From Symbiodinium natans (taxonomy: Eukaryota > Sar > Dinophyceae > Suessiales > Symbiodiniaceae), in assembly GCA_905221605.1 (NCBI GenBank), contig CAJNDS010002305.1, positions 441,620-505,619 on the forward strand: a DNA stretch of 64,000 bases. Reading direction: 5' to 3'. Both the position numbers and the translations under genes were made by a program. The notes below the pieces were generated by a model. It had not been told where the DNA came from and did not search any database. It saw nothing but the letters and a program-made list of their open reading frames with translations. Positions 50,567 to 60,289 of this stretch are shown in pieces (positions within the stretch are counted from its first letter, which is position 1; each line of letters starts with the position of its first letter).

Positions 50567-50672
50567 AGGGTTTACGATGTTGATGTTAGGGGTACCCTAT
50601 TGGGGTCCGTATTATAAGGGAATCCTATTATTTGGGGGTGCATTTTAGGGGTCCCTTATCTTCAAAAGCCCC
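50567..50672. mobile_element. Family F3 element (copy)
   Basis: AGGGTTTACGATG to TTCAAAAGCCCCT with internal GGGGTACCC and GGGGTCC blocks. Confidence 0.65.
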
Positions 50673-50787
50673 TATGTCCCCGAAAGTGGCAACGACAGCA
50701 CAGGCTCGAAATTTAAGAAAGTTTGGCAAGAGTTCCCTGGACCTCTCGAAAACAGTCATGGCAGGACAGGGTTGGTGAGTGCTAAGC

Positions 50788-50818
50788 TGTTTAGGGTTTA
50801 GGGTTTAGGGTTTAGGGA
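50788..50818 (+). repeat. Short G-rich telomere-type array
   Basis: Four TTTAGGG units just upstream of the exon at 50841. Confidence 0.9.
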
Positions 50819-50840
50819 AGTGCCGTCTAGGTGCCGACAG

Positions 50841-50967
50841 TTGACAACGAGTCGTTTCGTGACACTGGCAGGGCAGGGCTCGGTGACAAGCATTGGAAGC
50901 TTCTAGATGTCGATCGCTCGCTGTCAGCTGCAAAGAAGTCAACAAACTTGTGTTTAGGGCAAGAAGG
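50841..50967 (+). CDS. Well-supported exon (pair with 51018)
   Basis: TGCCGACAG acceptor; DNESFRDTGRAGLGDKHWKL, LDVDRSLSAAKKSTNLCLGQ, E, donor GTTTGG. Ends phase 2 and joins the next exon in phase. Confidence 0.65.
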
Positions 50968-51017
50968 GTTTGGGGTGGGGGGGGGGGGCTCAATATGGGC
51001 TCACTGAATCTCCTCAG

Positions 51018-51114
51018 GCGACCTGCACCTGCAGCTGTCGGTACGAAGGCAGGGGAGTCACCGCAGCGCTTGAACTTGCCAACTATTGCAGCTGCAACCA
51101 TGCGGTACAGCAAG
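51018..51114 (+). CDS. Well-supported exon
   Basis: GAATCTCCTCAG acceptor; RPAPAAVGTKAGESPQRLNL, PTIAAATMRYSK, donor GTTCTA. Disordered, basic segment. Confidence 0.65.
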
Positions 51115-51135
51115 GTTCTAGAACTAATGTAGGCC

Positions 51136-51422
51136 TCAGGTTGGTGGTTGATCCAGACAGCACGCGGCCTGAACAGGAACACTTTCTGCAGATTGATGAT
51201 CGTCTTGCTTTTGTGTCATTTCTTGGCGAGTCATCCAAGCAGGGAGGTCAGAAGGAGACGAGAGCAGCGTCAGTCGGAAAACGCCGGCGTCGGTACGTAG
51301 AACTTTTTCAGTACAGCGACACCGGTCGAGTCAGAAACCGCAGAGGGCTCAGTCAGACAACGGCAACGCCCCAGTCCGAAAATAGACAGGCGCATTCAGA
51401 AAAACAAAAGCCTCATCGGTAA
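51136..51422 (+). CDS. Probable terminal exon
   Basis: LVVDPDSTRPEQEHFLQIDD, RLAFVSFLGESSKQGGQKET and KRRRRYVELFQYSDTGRVRN to a TAA. It could instead end at CGTCG|GTACGT (51294). Confidence 0.45.
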
Positions 51423-51800
51423 AACATCTTGATCTTTCACGCTCTTAAGGCTCCCGTTTCACCTCGGCAAGATTCAGAAAACAAACAGGCTCATTCCGCA
51501 TAGCGAAAGCCTCATCGGTTTTGCAAATCGGATTTTAGTCAAGCTTGTGGAGTTTTGGCACTCGCTTTTTGGTTTCACGTTCTCCGACTGATTAACGGTT
51601 TTTGTTTTCGGATTGGGGCTGCCGGACACACGCGATTGACCAAATGACCAAGCTTTTCTTCTTCTCTCGGTTGCGGTTGCGTTCGCTCGCTCGACAATTG
51701 TCGCGCTTTCGCGCTGAGCCACTTCATTTTATGCTTGAACGTTTTCCGACTGTGGCCTTCTTTTTCGGATTGGCGCCTTTTTTTGTATATGTCGGATTGG
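51230..51800. repeat. Diverged short repeat, opposite orientation in each half
   Basis: Left half has AGTCxGAAAA words about every 30-45 bp; right half has TTTTCGGATTGG and TTTTCCGACTG words. Confidence 0.5.
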
Positions 51801-51939
51801 GGCCCGAAACTTACTTGTAGCTGCAGACAGAATCCGTGAACCAAACCATTATCTGGAAGAGAGAGCCCTAAACCCTAGACCCTAGACCCTAAACCCTAAA
51901 CCTAAACCCTAAACCCTGAACCCAAGGGGGAGAACACTT

Positions 51940-52067
51940 GCGAAGTCAGGCGCCCAAGACACAGCGCCAAACGGTGCCGGCACCTGAGCCGTGGCTCGGG
52001 CGCCTCATCCCAGCACCTTTCATGCAGCTGAGGTCCTTGTTGCAACTCATAACTCCTTTGAACGAAC
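51940..52067 (+). CDS. Unidentified exon before a TIR element
   Basis: RSQAPKTQRQTVPAPEPWLG, RLIPAPFMQLRSLLQLITPL, NERS up to element F9. Confidence 0.5.
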
Positions 52068-52123
52068 GCTCCTTAATAGGGATTACAGTATGTCCCTATT
52101 ATAGGACCTATAATCCCTTATTA
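52068..52123. mobile_element. Small foldback element F9
   Basis: TTAATAGGGATTACAGTATG and CCTATAATCCCTTATTAAG are inverted; about 55 bp. Confidence 0.6.
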
Positions 52124-52284
52124 AGGGCTGGTTTTGTCAGCTCAAACATCCCAACTAGCTGCATACAAGCGACCTCCTTAAGGCAGGCTTTGTGATGGAG
52201 TGAGGATGCAGGGCTACTGACTTCAAACTTATTCAGAGTTGTCTACAGTACTAGGATGTTGGGGTCTTCCAGCGATTTTCGCAG

Positions 52285-52375
52285 TTGTCGTAGGTGTGCT
52301 AAGGACTAGCGATGAGGTTCCTGGTGCACAGTATGTTGCTGCATACGACCTGGATATGCATCCCGAAAGCCTGAA
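52285..52375 (+). CDS. Unidentified exon
   Basis: GATTTTCGCAG acceptor; VVGVLRTSDEVPGAQYVAAY, DLDMHPESL, running into a short C-rich array. Confidence 0.45.
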
Positions 52376-52399
52376 CCCTAAACCCTAAACCCATATTCG

Positions 52400-52480
52400 A
52401 GCCTTCCATCACTTCGGTCTGAGGATGCTGCGGATCCAAATGCCCCTGCCATCACAGGCCTGAGCATCTCGGTGTTTTAA
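52400..52480 (+). CDS. Possible terminal exon
   Basis: SLPSLRSEDAADPNAPAITG, LSISVF and a TAA. Confidence 0.4.
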   Translation, partial: SLPSLRSEDAADPNAPAITGLSISVF

Positions 52481-52506
52481 AGAAGCATTTCCAGGATGGG
52501 CTGCCA

Positions 52507-52568
52507 GGCCCTATTAACCCCCATAAACAGGCCTTTTAAGGGGTTATACGGCCTAATAGCCCATCCTG
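52507..52568. mobile_element. Family F8 element, inverted copy
   Basis: CAGGCCCTATTAACCCCCATAAACAGGCC to AAGGGGTTATACGGCC. Confidence 0.5.
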
Positions 52569-52601
52569 GTTTGTAGTGATGTTAATGCATTGCGCTTCAA
52601 G

Positions 52602-52721
52602 GGTGTGAAAGCAACAGTTCCTGGCAACCAGAACCGCTCAAACGATCATCAGATTGAGCCCCCGGAGGAGCTTTCTGTGGAGGCTTTGGAGCTTGTCTTG
52701 GCGTGCCCCAACGAGAGATAG
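52602..52721 (+). CDS. Terminal exon
   Basis: GCGCTTCAAG acceptor; GVKATVPGNQNRSNDHQIEP, PEELSVEALELVLACPNER and a TAG. The EELSV start resembles the ELSVRTF exons at 45122 and 53743. Confidence 0.5.
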   Translation, partial: GVKATVPGNQNRSNDHQIEPPEELSVEALELVLACPNER

Positions 52722-52878
52722 AACTGCTTTCTCGGACTCCCCTGCTCATAGGCTCCGAGTGAAACTTAATCGAGGATGGGGGGGCAGAAGCGGGGGAGTG
52801 GGGTTTAGGGTTGAGGGTTTAGGGTTCAGGGTTTAGGGTTTAGGGCAGTGCAGCAGTCCTAGCCGTAAAAGGGTTTAG

Positions 52879-53037
52879 GGTGTTCTGTGCGGAAGCCCAT
52901 CCTCCAAGGTACTCCGTGGAGTGCCCTGACTTGATGGTTGAAAGATCGGCCGAAGAGCAAATTCGGTTTCGCGCCCTGGGAACTTGCGATATGTCATATG
53001 TCTCAAAGTCTTGGCAGCTACTTCCGACATCTCTGTA
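52879..53037 (+). CDS. Exon with telomere-type acceptor
   Basis: GGGTTTAG acceptor; CAEAHPPRYSVECPDLMVER, SAEEQIRFRALGTCDMSYVS, KSWQLLPTSL to a TAG. Confidence 0.5.
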
Positions 53038-53061
53038 GCCTTTTTTTGGGGTTCTGCTGAG

Positions 53062-53358
53062 CCTGAAGCAGGCAAACTTCACGTGCTTCAGGGGCATGAA
53101 TGTGGCTCAGCACACGTCAACATCCCAATCGAGTCTCGCGAGTACTTTCGTCACACTTTCGCCCTTTGCTCAAGGTCGCCGTTGCCTTGCTCACTGAGAG
53201 GCCACCCTTTTCCAGAGGGCGTTCGGCTTACTTGGCGTAGGAAGCGTTCAACGTCAGTGTGCTGGGTCCTGGGCGCCCAGACAAGAACCGTCCTAAAGAG
53301 ATCACAGCTCGAGTCACAGACGCAACCTGGCAGCAGCAGCGGTACCTTAAGCCCCTGA
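53062..53358 (+). CDS. Unidentified open stretch
   Basis: Frame PEAGKLHVLQGHECGSAHVN, IPIESREYFRHTFALCSRSP and onward to a TGA. Follows TTTTTTTGGGGTTCTGCTGAG, an acceptor-like sequence. Confidence 0.45.
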   Translation, partial: PEAGKLHVLQGHECGSAHVNIPIESREYFRHTFALCSRSPLPCSLRGHPFPEGVRLTWRRKRSTSVCWVLGAQTRTVLKRSQLESQTQPGSSSGTLSP

Positions 53359-53410
53359 ACCTCATTGCGCCGAAGCTGGTCCATCTTCTTCTCGCTGCGT
53401 GACCCATCAG

Positions 53411-53590
53411 AAGCAGAAAACGAATTCAAGAAAAACCCTTGGTAAAAGCAGCAACGCGCCCGAAAGTTCTGCGACTGAGTTCGAGATTCAAATGCCGGCA
53501 GCAGGTTCCCAGACCTCCCCCGAAGCCGTGCCTTCGCTGTGGGCTTCGCTGCCTCCGCGCCATGGCGACCGGGCACCAATCGGCACCAGG
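53411..53590 (+). CDS. Well-supported exon upstream of a telomeric intron
   Basis: ACCCATCAG acceptor; KQKTNSRKTLGKSSNAPESS, ATEFEIQMPAAGSQTSPEAV, PSLWASLPPRHGDRAPIGTR. Exactly 60 codons, phase 0 to 0, donor GTTTAGGG. Confidence 0.65.
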
Positions 53591-53742
53591 GTTTAGGGTT
53601 TAGGGTTTACGGTTTAGTGGGGTTTAGGGTTTGGGGTCTAGGGGTTAGGGTTTAGGGTTTAGGGTTCAGGGTTTAGGGTTTAGCGGGGTTTAGGGCTTAG
53701 GGCTTAGGGTTTAGGGCTTAGGGCTTAGGGCTTAGGGTTTAG
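53591..53742 (+). repeat. Telomere-type array forming a complete intron (152 bp)
   Basis: GTTTAGGG to GGGTTTAG, entirely TTTAGGG-like with TTCAGGG, CTTAGGG and a few insertions. Both flanks are in phase 0. Confidence 0.7.
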
Positions 53743-53868
53743 GAGCTTTCTGTGAGGACTTTCAGAGTTGAGAATGGCCTCAGCGGCTTGAAAAGGCGTG
53801 CGAAAGCTTTGAACTGTGCACAGGGAGCCGCCCGCGATGTTTGTTTGTGCTTTTCGTTGGAGGATGTG
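53743..53868 (+). CDS. Duplicated exon, intact copy
   Basis: Acceptor TTTAG from the telomere-type array; ELSVRTFRVENGLSGLKRRA, KALNCAQGAARDVCLCFSLE, DV, donor GTAAGA (consensus). 42 codons, phase 0 to 0. About 105 bp are nearly identical to 45122-45226. Confidence 0.7.
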
Positions 53869-54129
53869 GTAAGACATAGGCTCCATCGGCCTTACTCAAA
53901 GTGGGGGTTCACTGGGTTCACGATATTCGAGGTACCTTTTTTTGGGCTCCTTATTCTAACCTTACTTTCGTCAACCCCCCAAGTGGATCCATAGAATGGA
54001 TTGCAGGACACATGACAACTTCGCACCAGAGGTATCATGCTTTCAGAGGTAACCATGCTCTTCGCGGCTCTGAACGCGGGACTTTGCACATATGTTACAA
54101 TCATGGGGGGGTGGGGGGGGGCCATGGGT

Positions 54130-55080
54130 ACAATGGGTACGATTCGGAACTTTGGGATGAGGCTCGATGCCCCGACTCCCGACCCGTACGCCCCTCACCT
54201 TTAGACTCCAGAAATCCTGAGAGTTGAAATCCCCAGCCAGAAGCTTCAGACTCCGAGGTACGTATCCTTGCTGGGCATCTCAGGCCGTAGCGTTGCAGCA
54301 ACAGTGGCTATGGGACTCTACAGGGCTTCCCCCCCAAGACTCGAAGTCTTTGCTGGTTATAGGTGTAGGGCATAACGTAGCAAGCGAGGATCACAGCAGC
54401 TGCTGCGTCTTTTCCTTGCGGTCGTTCATTTCATGTTGGGACCTGGTGCCACTGTGATCATGGCATGCGCAGGAACAAATGCCTGCTTGGCGATTGTACG
54501 TTTGTTCGGGTGGTGATGACTCCGCCAGAACTTTAGTTTCTCAGTATCTGCATGTAGCCGCAAACCCCGCGCATGAATGTATCATGTCAGGATACATACA
54601 CTCTTGTTTTCGTCGCTGTTGGGTGGATCGGCATGCGTACCGCCAAGACTGAACGATTCCGACACACCATGACACACCTTTTGGCGTTGATAACCCCATG
54701 TTGTGTGCAGGCTGACATCAGGTGCCGAGGGCCGAAAACCTCCTTACAGCCGACATAGGTTGCCGTTCTCGGCTGTGAGCCTATTTTTGGGACCCTCGAA
54801 TAAGGTCGGACCAGGTAGGAAGACGTGGGAACTTTGCAAGAGCTGGTGCTTGCCTGGCAGGGGTTCTGTCCGTCTACTCCGCACGTGCCGAACGTGCCGG
54901 ACGGCCCTCGCGACTGGACTTCTCCGACTCACACCCTGCCTGCGCAGCTTGGGCAGAGCTGTTAGTTTTGAGACATGAGGTACACAATTGCCAGCAAAGT
55001 CCGCCGTAAACCCTCCTTGACGCTTCTCGCCAAACAACAACTTCTTTTTTTGAAATTTGATCGGAAAACTTCAGGCAAAC
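54130..55080. other. Stretch without a supported gene
   Basis: Several short frames on both strands; none with reliable boundaries. No telomere-type arrays. Confidence 0.35.
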
Positions 55081-55082
55081 AT

Positions 55083-55164
55083 GTACACACATGTACACAC
55101 ACACACACACACGCACACATATATATATATATATATATACTATATAAACATACATACATCTATC

Positions 55165-55199
<35 letters not shown>

Positions 55200-57060
55200 G
55201 CTACCCCCCCCCCCAGGAGAATCTACCTTTTCAGGTAATCTTGGATCTTGGATGGGTTTAGGGTTTAAGGTTTAGGGTTTAGGGTTGAGTGATGGTACCC
55301 CCCCCCCCCAATCTTATGGTTCGAGGCGTACCGTCCTTCCTTCTCCATTATCTGCAATTGATATACAGTACATATACCCTATATACATACATGATGTGGG
55401 CACTTATCCTACTTTGTCTTTGCTTTTCCTAGCCCTATGGGATTTAAAGTTCAAGAGTTTAAGCCTCAAACCCTATAGGGTTACAAGGTTCTGTTACTGT
55501 AGGGTTTAGCGGGTTTAGGGTTTAAGGATTCTAAACGTGAGCCCTGTAAGGCTTCAGGGTTTGTCGTTGAAACAGTAAAGGGGTTAAAACCCTACAAGGT
55601 TTCGGGTTACGATTTTTAAATTCCTAAGTCTTAAACCACAAAAGGGTAAACCATGTAGGGTTTAAACCCTATAAGGGCTAGCCCCGATAGGGTTCTAGAG
55701 ATACACCCTGAATAACCCTAAAGCTTTACATCCTATAGGGTTTAAATATTTCAACCTAAACCCTAAACCTTTAAACCTATAGAGTTTAAAGGCCACCTAT
55801 TCGGTTTAAATACCTAACCCTATAGGGACTCTATAGGGTTTAAGGTTCAAGCCTTTAGGGTTACAGATTGAATGCCCAAGCCTTAGGTTTTAATCACTAG
55901 ATCTTGCACCTGTAAAATCCTATGGGGCTTGCAGATTGTAATGCCTAAACCTCAAGGCTAAATTCCTAAACTTCATTCGCCTTCAAAACCTAAGGTCTGG
56001 GCATTTATACTTTTAGCGCCTTTAGGGTTAAGACCTTGGAACCTTCATAGGGTTTTAGGGTTCTGACCCTAAAGGGTTTAGGGTGAGGTTGAAATGTCTA
56101 AACCTTAAACACTTAAGGTTTAAACTCTATGGGCTTAGGTTTGAATGCATGAGTCTTAATTAAACCCTGAACCTTTACACCTTAAACCTATAGGGTTTAA
56201 AGGTTAAGGGCTTAGGTTCAATTGCCGGTTAAATGCCTGAATCTTAAACCTGTAGGATTTAAAAGTTAAGGGTTTTGGTTTAATTTCCGGCTTAGATTTG
56301 AAATCCTTACATCTTACACCCTAAACCTTTAAACCTTAACCCTATAGGGTTTAAAGGTTAAGGGTTAAGTTTAGTTGCTTAACCTTGAAACCCCATAGGG
56401 TTTAAAGGTGTAGGGTTTAAGGTGTAGCCCTAGATCCTATAGGTTTAAGGCATAGCGATTAAAACCCTAAACCTGTAGGGTGTCGGGGCTTCTCTTAAAT
56501 CCTTAAAGCCTTAAAGCCTTAACCCCGATAGGGTTTTAGAGACAAGCCCAGCCCAAACAACCCTTAACCTTAAGAAAAAAACCCTGGAGCTGGAGCGGGA
56601 GCCGGAGCGGAGCGGAGGGAGGGGGGGGAGGGGGGGGGGGGGGGGTACCACAGGTCCCAAGGCCAATTTGAAAGAACCCCCCCCCCCCCCCCCCCCCCCC
56701 TCCCCCCCCCACACCTAAGCAACCCGACTGCTTATAAGCAACCCAACTGCTTCTAAGCAACACACCTAAAACAAAAGACAAACTCTTATACCTCATCCTC
56801 TGGATATGGAAATCTGAAACTCTCATCATGTAGAGATTGAAATGCGAATCTTGTTGAAGATGAGAGGGTAAGAATCTATACGAAAGCGTTAGAGGTATCT
56901 TCAACCCGATACGAAAAAGCTACAGGTGTCTTAAACCCCCACCCTTTGGAGGTAGATTCTCCAGGGGGGGGGGGGGGTACCATATATATATATATATGTG
57001 TGTGTATACAAATATAAATAATAAATAAATAAATATAAATATATATATATATATACAATT
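55083..57060. mobile_element. Inverted-repeat-bounded block with a decayed telomere-like core
   Basis: Left arm: (CA)n, (TA)n, then TACCCCCCCCCCCAGGAGAATCTACC (55083-55228). Right arm (56940-57060) is its reverse complement: GGTAGATTCTCCAGGGGG...TACC, (TA)n, (TG)n. Between them lie about 1.1 kb of degenerate AAACCCTATAGGGTTT words, a poly-G and a poly-C tract. No transposase seen. Confidence 0.55.
55430..56560. repeat. Degenerate telomere-like field with CCTATAGGG palindromes
   Basis: CCCTAAA- and TTTAGGG-like words on both strands, often joined head to head as AACCCTATAGGGTTT. Much more decayed than the other arrays. Confidence 0.8.
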
Positions 57061-57162
57061 GCATATGCACTTAACAACCGTTTTGCACCAAGTGTATGCT
57101 TCGGTGATGGTTGAGAAGAAGCTGAACACGTGATCACAAGCATCTGTATTAACGAACTTCAA

Positions 57163-57490
57163 GCATGTTGCAAAGAAAGACAATGTGCCAGATGTGATGC
57201 CTCGCGTGATGGAAGGCCAAACTTCATGGCATTCTTCCTGTAATCAGCTTCTTAGCTTGCCATTCGAAAGAATGCCTGTTGGTAGGCTCAACTACAGTGG
57301 AAAATCCACGCGAGCCCCGCTGAAGGCTTCAGGCAAACTCTTTAACCACAACCTTATAGCACGTTGCCTGTACCCGCACAGGCCTGGAACCGTTCAAATA
57401 GTTGGGAAGGGGCCAAAGGGCAGCCCAACGCAGCTGAAGCGCCTCCCTCCCCGGACCTTACCCCGACTCAAAGATCGAAGGCAAGAGTCC
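57163..57490 (+). CDS. Exon upstream of a direct-repeat-flanked F5 element
   Basis: GAACTTCAAG acceptor; HVAKKDNVPDVMPRVMEGQT, SWHSSCNQLLSLPFERMPVG and LPPRTLPRLKDRRQES. Basic; ends at GAGTCC, the direct repeat bordering F5. Confidence 0.6.
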
Positions 57491-57494
57491 CCAA

Positions 57495-57593
57495 AGAGCC
57501 CAGTACCCCATAACTAAGGAATATTCCTTAAATCATAATAAGGATCCTCATTATGATTTAAGCCATATTCCTTAATGAGGGGTATCGGGCTCT
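57495..57593. mobile_element. Introner-like element, family F5 (copy 4)
   Basis: AGAGCCCAGTACCCC and GGGGTATCGGGCTCT ends, long internal foldback around GGATCC, flanked by GAGTCC on both sides. Removing one repeat plus the element joins RRQES to ANPSARIW in frame. Confidence 0.7.
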
Positions 57594-57595
57594 CT

Positions 57596-57650
57596 GAGTC
57601 CGCCAATCCCTCCGCAAGGATCTGGGATGATGCCACTGACGACAGTGCCG
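57596..57650 (+). CDS. Short exon after an F5 element
   Basis: ESANPSARIWDDATDDSA, then GCCG|GTAGGG. Confidence 0.5.
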
Positions 57651-58073
57651 GTAGGGCTGCATGTCATGCATAGAAGCTGGAAACGCCTTTGCTGCAAGAT
57701 CGCCTGACACGCGCTGCTAGAGAAGCAATTTGACCAGCAATGTGGCCCTAGTTCTTTAGGATTGAAAGGAACCAGACGTCGGCAAATATGCGCTGCGGCA
57801 AAGTCCGGATGCCATGTCTGCGGAAATGGAGTGCTTGCAGTGCCTCAGCCAAGTGGGTCAAGGCTATGCTTGGGAGTTTAAAGGTCAGGGCTACGCTTGG
57901 GAGTTTAAGGCTTTCTGTCGCAGCCACCTTGCACTACCGCAGAGTATACCAGTGTCGTCGGCTTCTTCGAGTTCTTGTTCCATGGTAGAGGGGGTTGACT
58001 TGGACCGGCAGTGTGGCTTCGGACAACCCTTTGGGCTGACATGGCTCGTTTGGGAATGGGCTTCTGCGAAGCC

Positions 58074-58135
58074 CTAAACCCTAAACCCTAAACCCTATAA
58101 CCCTATCACCCTATAAACCCTAAACCCTAAACCCT
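58074..58135 (-). repeat. C-rich telomere-type array
   Basis: CCCTAAA with CCCTATA and CCCTATC variants. Confidence 0.9.
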
Positions 58136-58139
58136 GCTT

Positions 58140-58217
58140 CAGAAAGTGCGTACTTGCAAGATCTTGCAAAAAATCGAAGGCTGGCATCCTGGAGCTGTTC
58201 TTCTAATGGTTCTACTC
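58140..58217 (+). CDS. Short exon between telomere-type arrays
   Basis: TGCTTCAG acceptor; KVRTCKILQKIEGWHPGAVL, LMVLL, ending in TTTAGGG sequence. Confidence 0.4.
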
Positions 58218-58360
58218 TTTAGGGTTTAGGGTTTAGGGTTTAGGGTTTAGGGTTAGGGTTTAGGGTTTAGGGTTAAGGGTTAAGGGTTAAGGGTTTAGGC
58301 TTTAGAGTTTAGGGTTTAGGGTTCAGGGTTCAGGGTTTAGGATCAAAAAGGGTTTAGGGA
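58218..58360 (+). repeat. G-rich telomere-type array
   Basis: TTTAGGG with a (TTAAGGG) block and TTCAGGG units. Confidence 0.95.
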
Positions 58361-58720
58361 CACTTCGCGCAGCCAGGAGAATCCAGACCAACGCGCGGCA
58401 CTGTTTTTGTTGGAGGCTCGGACTAAAGCAGGCAGCTTCACGAATCTATCAGCATCACTAGCTTCGCAGTTTCGGGGGCAGGCATGCATGGGTGCCAGGC
58501 TGAGGTAGTAAAAAATGTTCCGTCATGCGGGAGGTAAATCTGCACACCCCGAACAACGTTTGATTCTTCAGCCGAGCCCAGTTTTGCGCAGGGGCCTGAT
58601 GTAGAATCGGCCTTCAATGTCATTCTTCCACCCTGGTCAACCCGAACCTCTGGAACGGCCCATCAAGCTTCGTTCATCAGAACCATAATTGAGGTAACTT
58701 CTACCTTTTTTCTTGCCTAG

Positions 58721-58812
58721 ACTTCGAGCAGCGCCCAGAGTAGCGCGTACTGTAGCAAGCAGCGCCTGCAGAGTCTGCTTGGGCTTCCAGGAGGGCCTGG
58801 CCGCAACAACAG
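58721..58812 (+). CDS. Exon before an F7 element
   Basis: Strong acceptor TTTTTTCTTGCCTAG and donor ACAG|GTAGGT. Two frames are open (SSSAQSSAYCSKQRLQSLLG or VASSACRVCLGFQEGLAATT), so the product is undecided. Confidence 0.45.
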
Positions 58813-58837
58813 GTAGGTTCCGGCCTTACGCTGGCTG

Positions 58838-58907
58838 GTTCTTAGTAGGGAATGAGGGATTGAGTAACGTATATATAATCCTTATTCCCTCATTCCTTAC
58901 TAAGAAC
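58838..58907. mobile_element. Introner-like element, family F7 (copy 2)
   Basis: GTTCTTAGTAGGGAATGAGG and CTCATTCCTTACTAAGAAC are inverted; located between the exons at 58721 and 58948. Confidence 0.7.
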
Positions 58908-58947
58908 AAGGGGGTACATGTCTCTATGCCGCTGTGCCTTGCTGAAG

Positions 58948-59328
58948 GTGCTTGGGCTGCGGCTTTGGGTTTTGCATAAGGCTCTTACCAGAATGCGGAG
59001 TGCAAAAGCTGATCTTAGCGGGTCTACTCGTGCTTCAACCCATCCGGATAGCGAATCAGCACAGACGAGGCCGGCGCATGTAGTTGTAGCCCGAAGCCAA
59101 TCCCAAAATCGGCAATTCAGCGCAGCCTACACAGCCGATATCGTCAGAACCACGTGCCATTCAGCATGGGCTTACTGGTTCCTTGTTCAATGCTGGGCTC
59201 TTCTGCTTGGCGAACTCTCCACCTTGCCCCCTCAGAAGCAAGACCCCTGGGGGAAGGATGGGGCAGGAAGAGATCGGAACCCCAAAAAGCTGAACACCAG
59301 CACACAGTTCCCCTTTGAAAGGCACTGA
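58948..59328 (+). CDS. Unidentified exon
   Basis: TGCTGAAG acceptor; VLGLRLWVLHKALTRMRSAK, ADLSGSTRASTHPDSESAQT, ADIVRTTCHSAWAYWFLVQC and onward to a TGA. Confidence 0.4.
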   Translation: MLGLRLWVLHKALTRMRSAKADLSGSTRASTHPDSESAQTRPAHVVVARSQSQNRQFSAAYTADIVRTTCHSAWAYWFLVQCWALLLGELSTLPPQKQDPWGKDGAGRDRNPKKLNTSTQFPFERH

Positions 59329-59399
59329 CTCCTGCCAGAGGCCACAAAAGCATGTAAAATTGGGGCGGGGCTCTACCATCATTTGCAGACCTCTACTGT

Positions 59400-60090
59400 G
59401 ACAGAAATGCTCGCCGGTAACTGGCCTTGTAACGGGGCTTGTAACGGAAACTGTAACGGAAAGGAGCGGAGCTGTAACGGACTTGTCGCGGAGCTGTAAC
59501 GGAGTCGTATCGGAAGGCTGCAACGGAGCGCTACCGGCTGCAGCGATGCTGTAACGGAAGCTGTAACGGAGCCGTAGCAGAAGCAGCAACTTGATAACGG
59601 ACCTGTAACAGAAGTGTAACGGAGCTGTACAACTGAGCTGTAACGGGAGCTGTGGCGGAGCTGTAACGGAGATGTAACGGAGCTGTAACGGAGCTGTATA
59701 ACTGAGCTGTAACGGAAGCTGTAACGGAGCTGCAGCGGAGGTGCATCGGAGCTGTAATGGAGCTGTAACGGAGCTGTCACGGAAACTGTAACGGAAGCTG
59801 TAACGGAGCTGTAACGGAGGTGCAACGGAGCTGTAACGGAGCTGTAACGGAAGCTGTAACGGAGCTGTAACGGAGGTGCAAGGGAGCTGTAACGGAGCTG
59901 TAACGGAGGTGCATCGGAGCTGTAACGGAGCTGCAACGGAACTGTAACGGAAGCTGTAACGGAACTGTAACGGAAGCTGTAACGGAGGTGCAACAGAGTT
60001 GTAACGGAGCTCTAGTGGAAGCTGTAACGGAGGTGCAACGGAGCTGTAACGGAACTGTAGCAGTTGCTGTAACGGAGCTGTAACGGAGGG
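59400..60090. repeat. 11-12-bp minisatellite (GGAGCTGTAAC)n
   Basis: About 55 imperfect units of GGAGCTGTAAC/GGAAGCTGTAAC/GGAGGTGCAAC. Minus-strand ORFs over it (up to 204 codons of LRYSSVTAP-type repeats) are probably artefacts. Confidence 0.95.
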
Positions 60091-60289
60091 CCCACGGTGG
60101 GTAGCGCAATCCCATAGTAAATGATGGTAGAGCCCACCCCCAAATGTAAAAGAGACAGGCGGAAGGCTCTCTGCCCCTTATCTTCCTGAACTCACGGTTA
60201 GACTCGGAACCCGTGAGCACAAGGCCCGTGCGATTGAATGCAAATCCGCTCTTGCGCACGGCAGCAAGCAGGCGTGGGCAGGGTTCGGT

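Noticed and set aside
59379-60259. Minus-strand repeat protein of about 200 codons
   Set aside because: An 11-12-bp minisatellite without stop codons on that strand; no start context or non-repeat domain.
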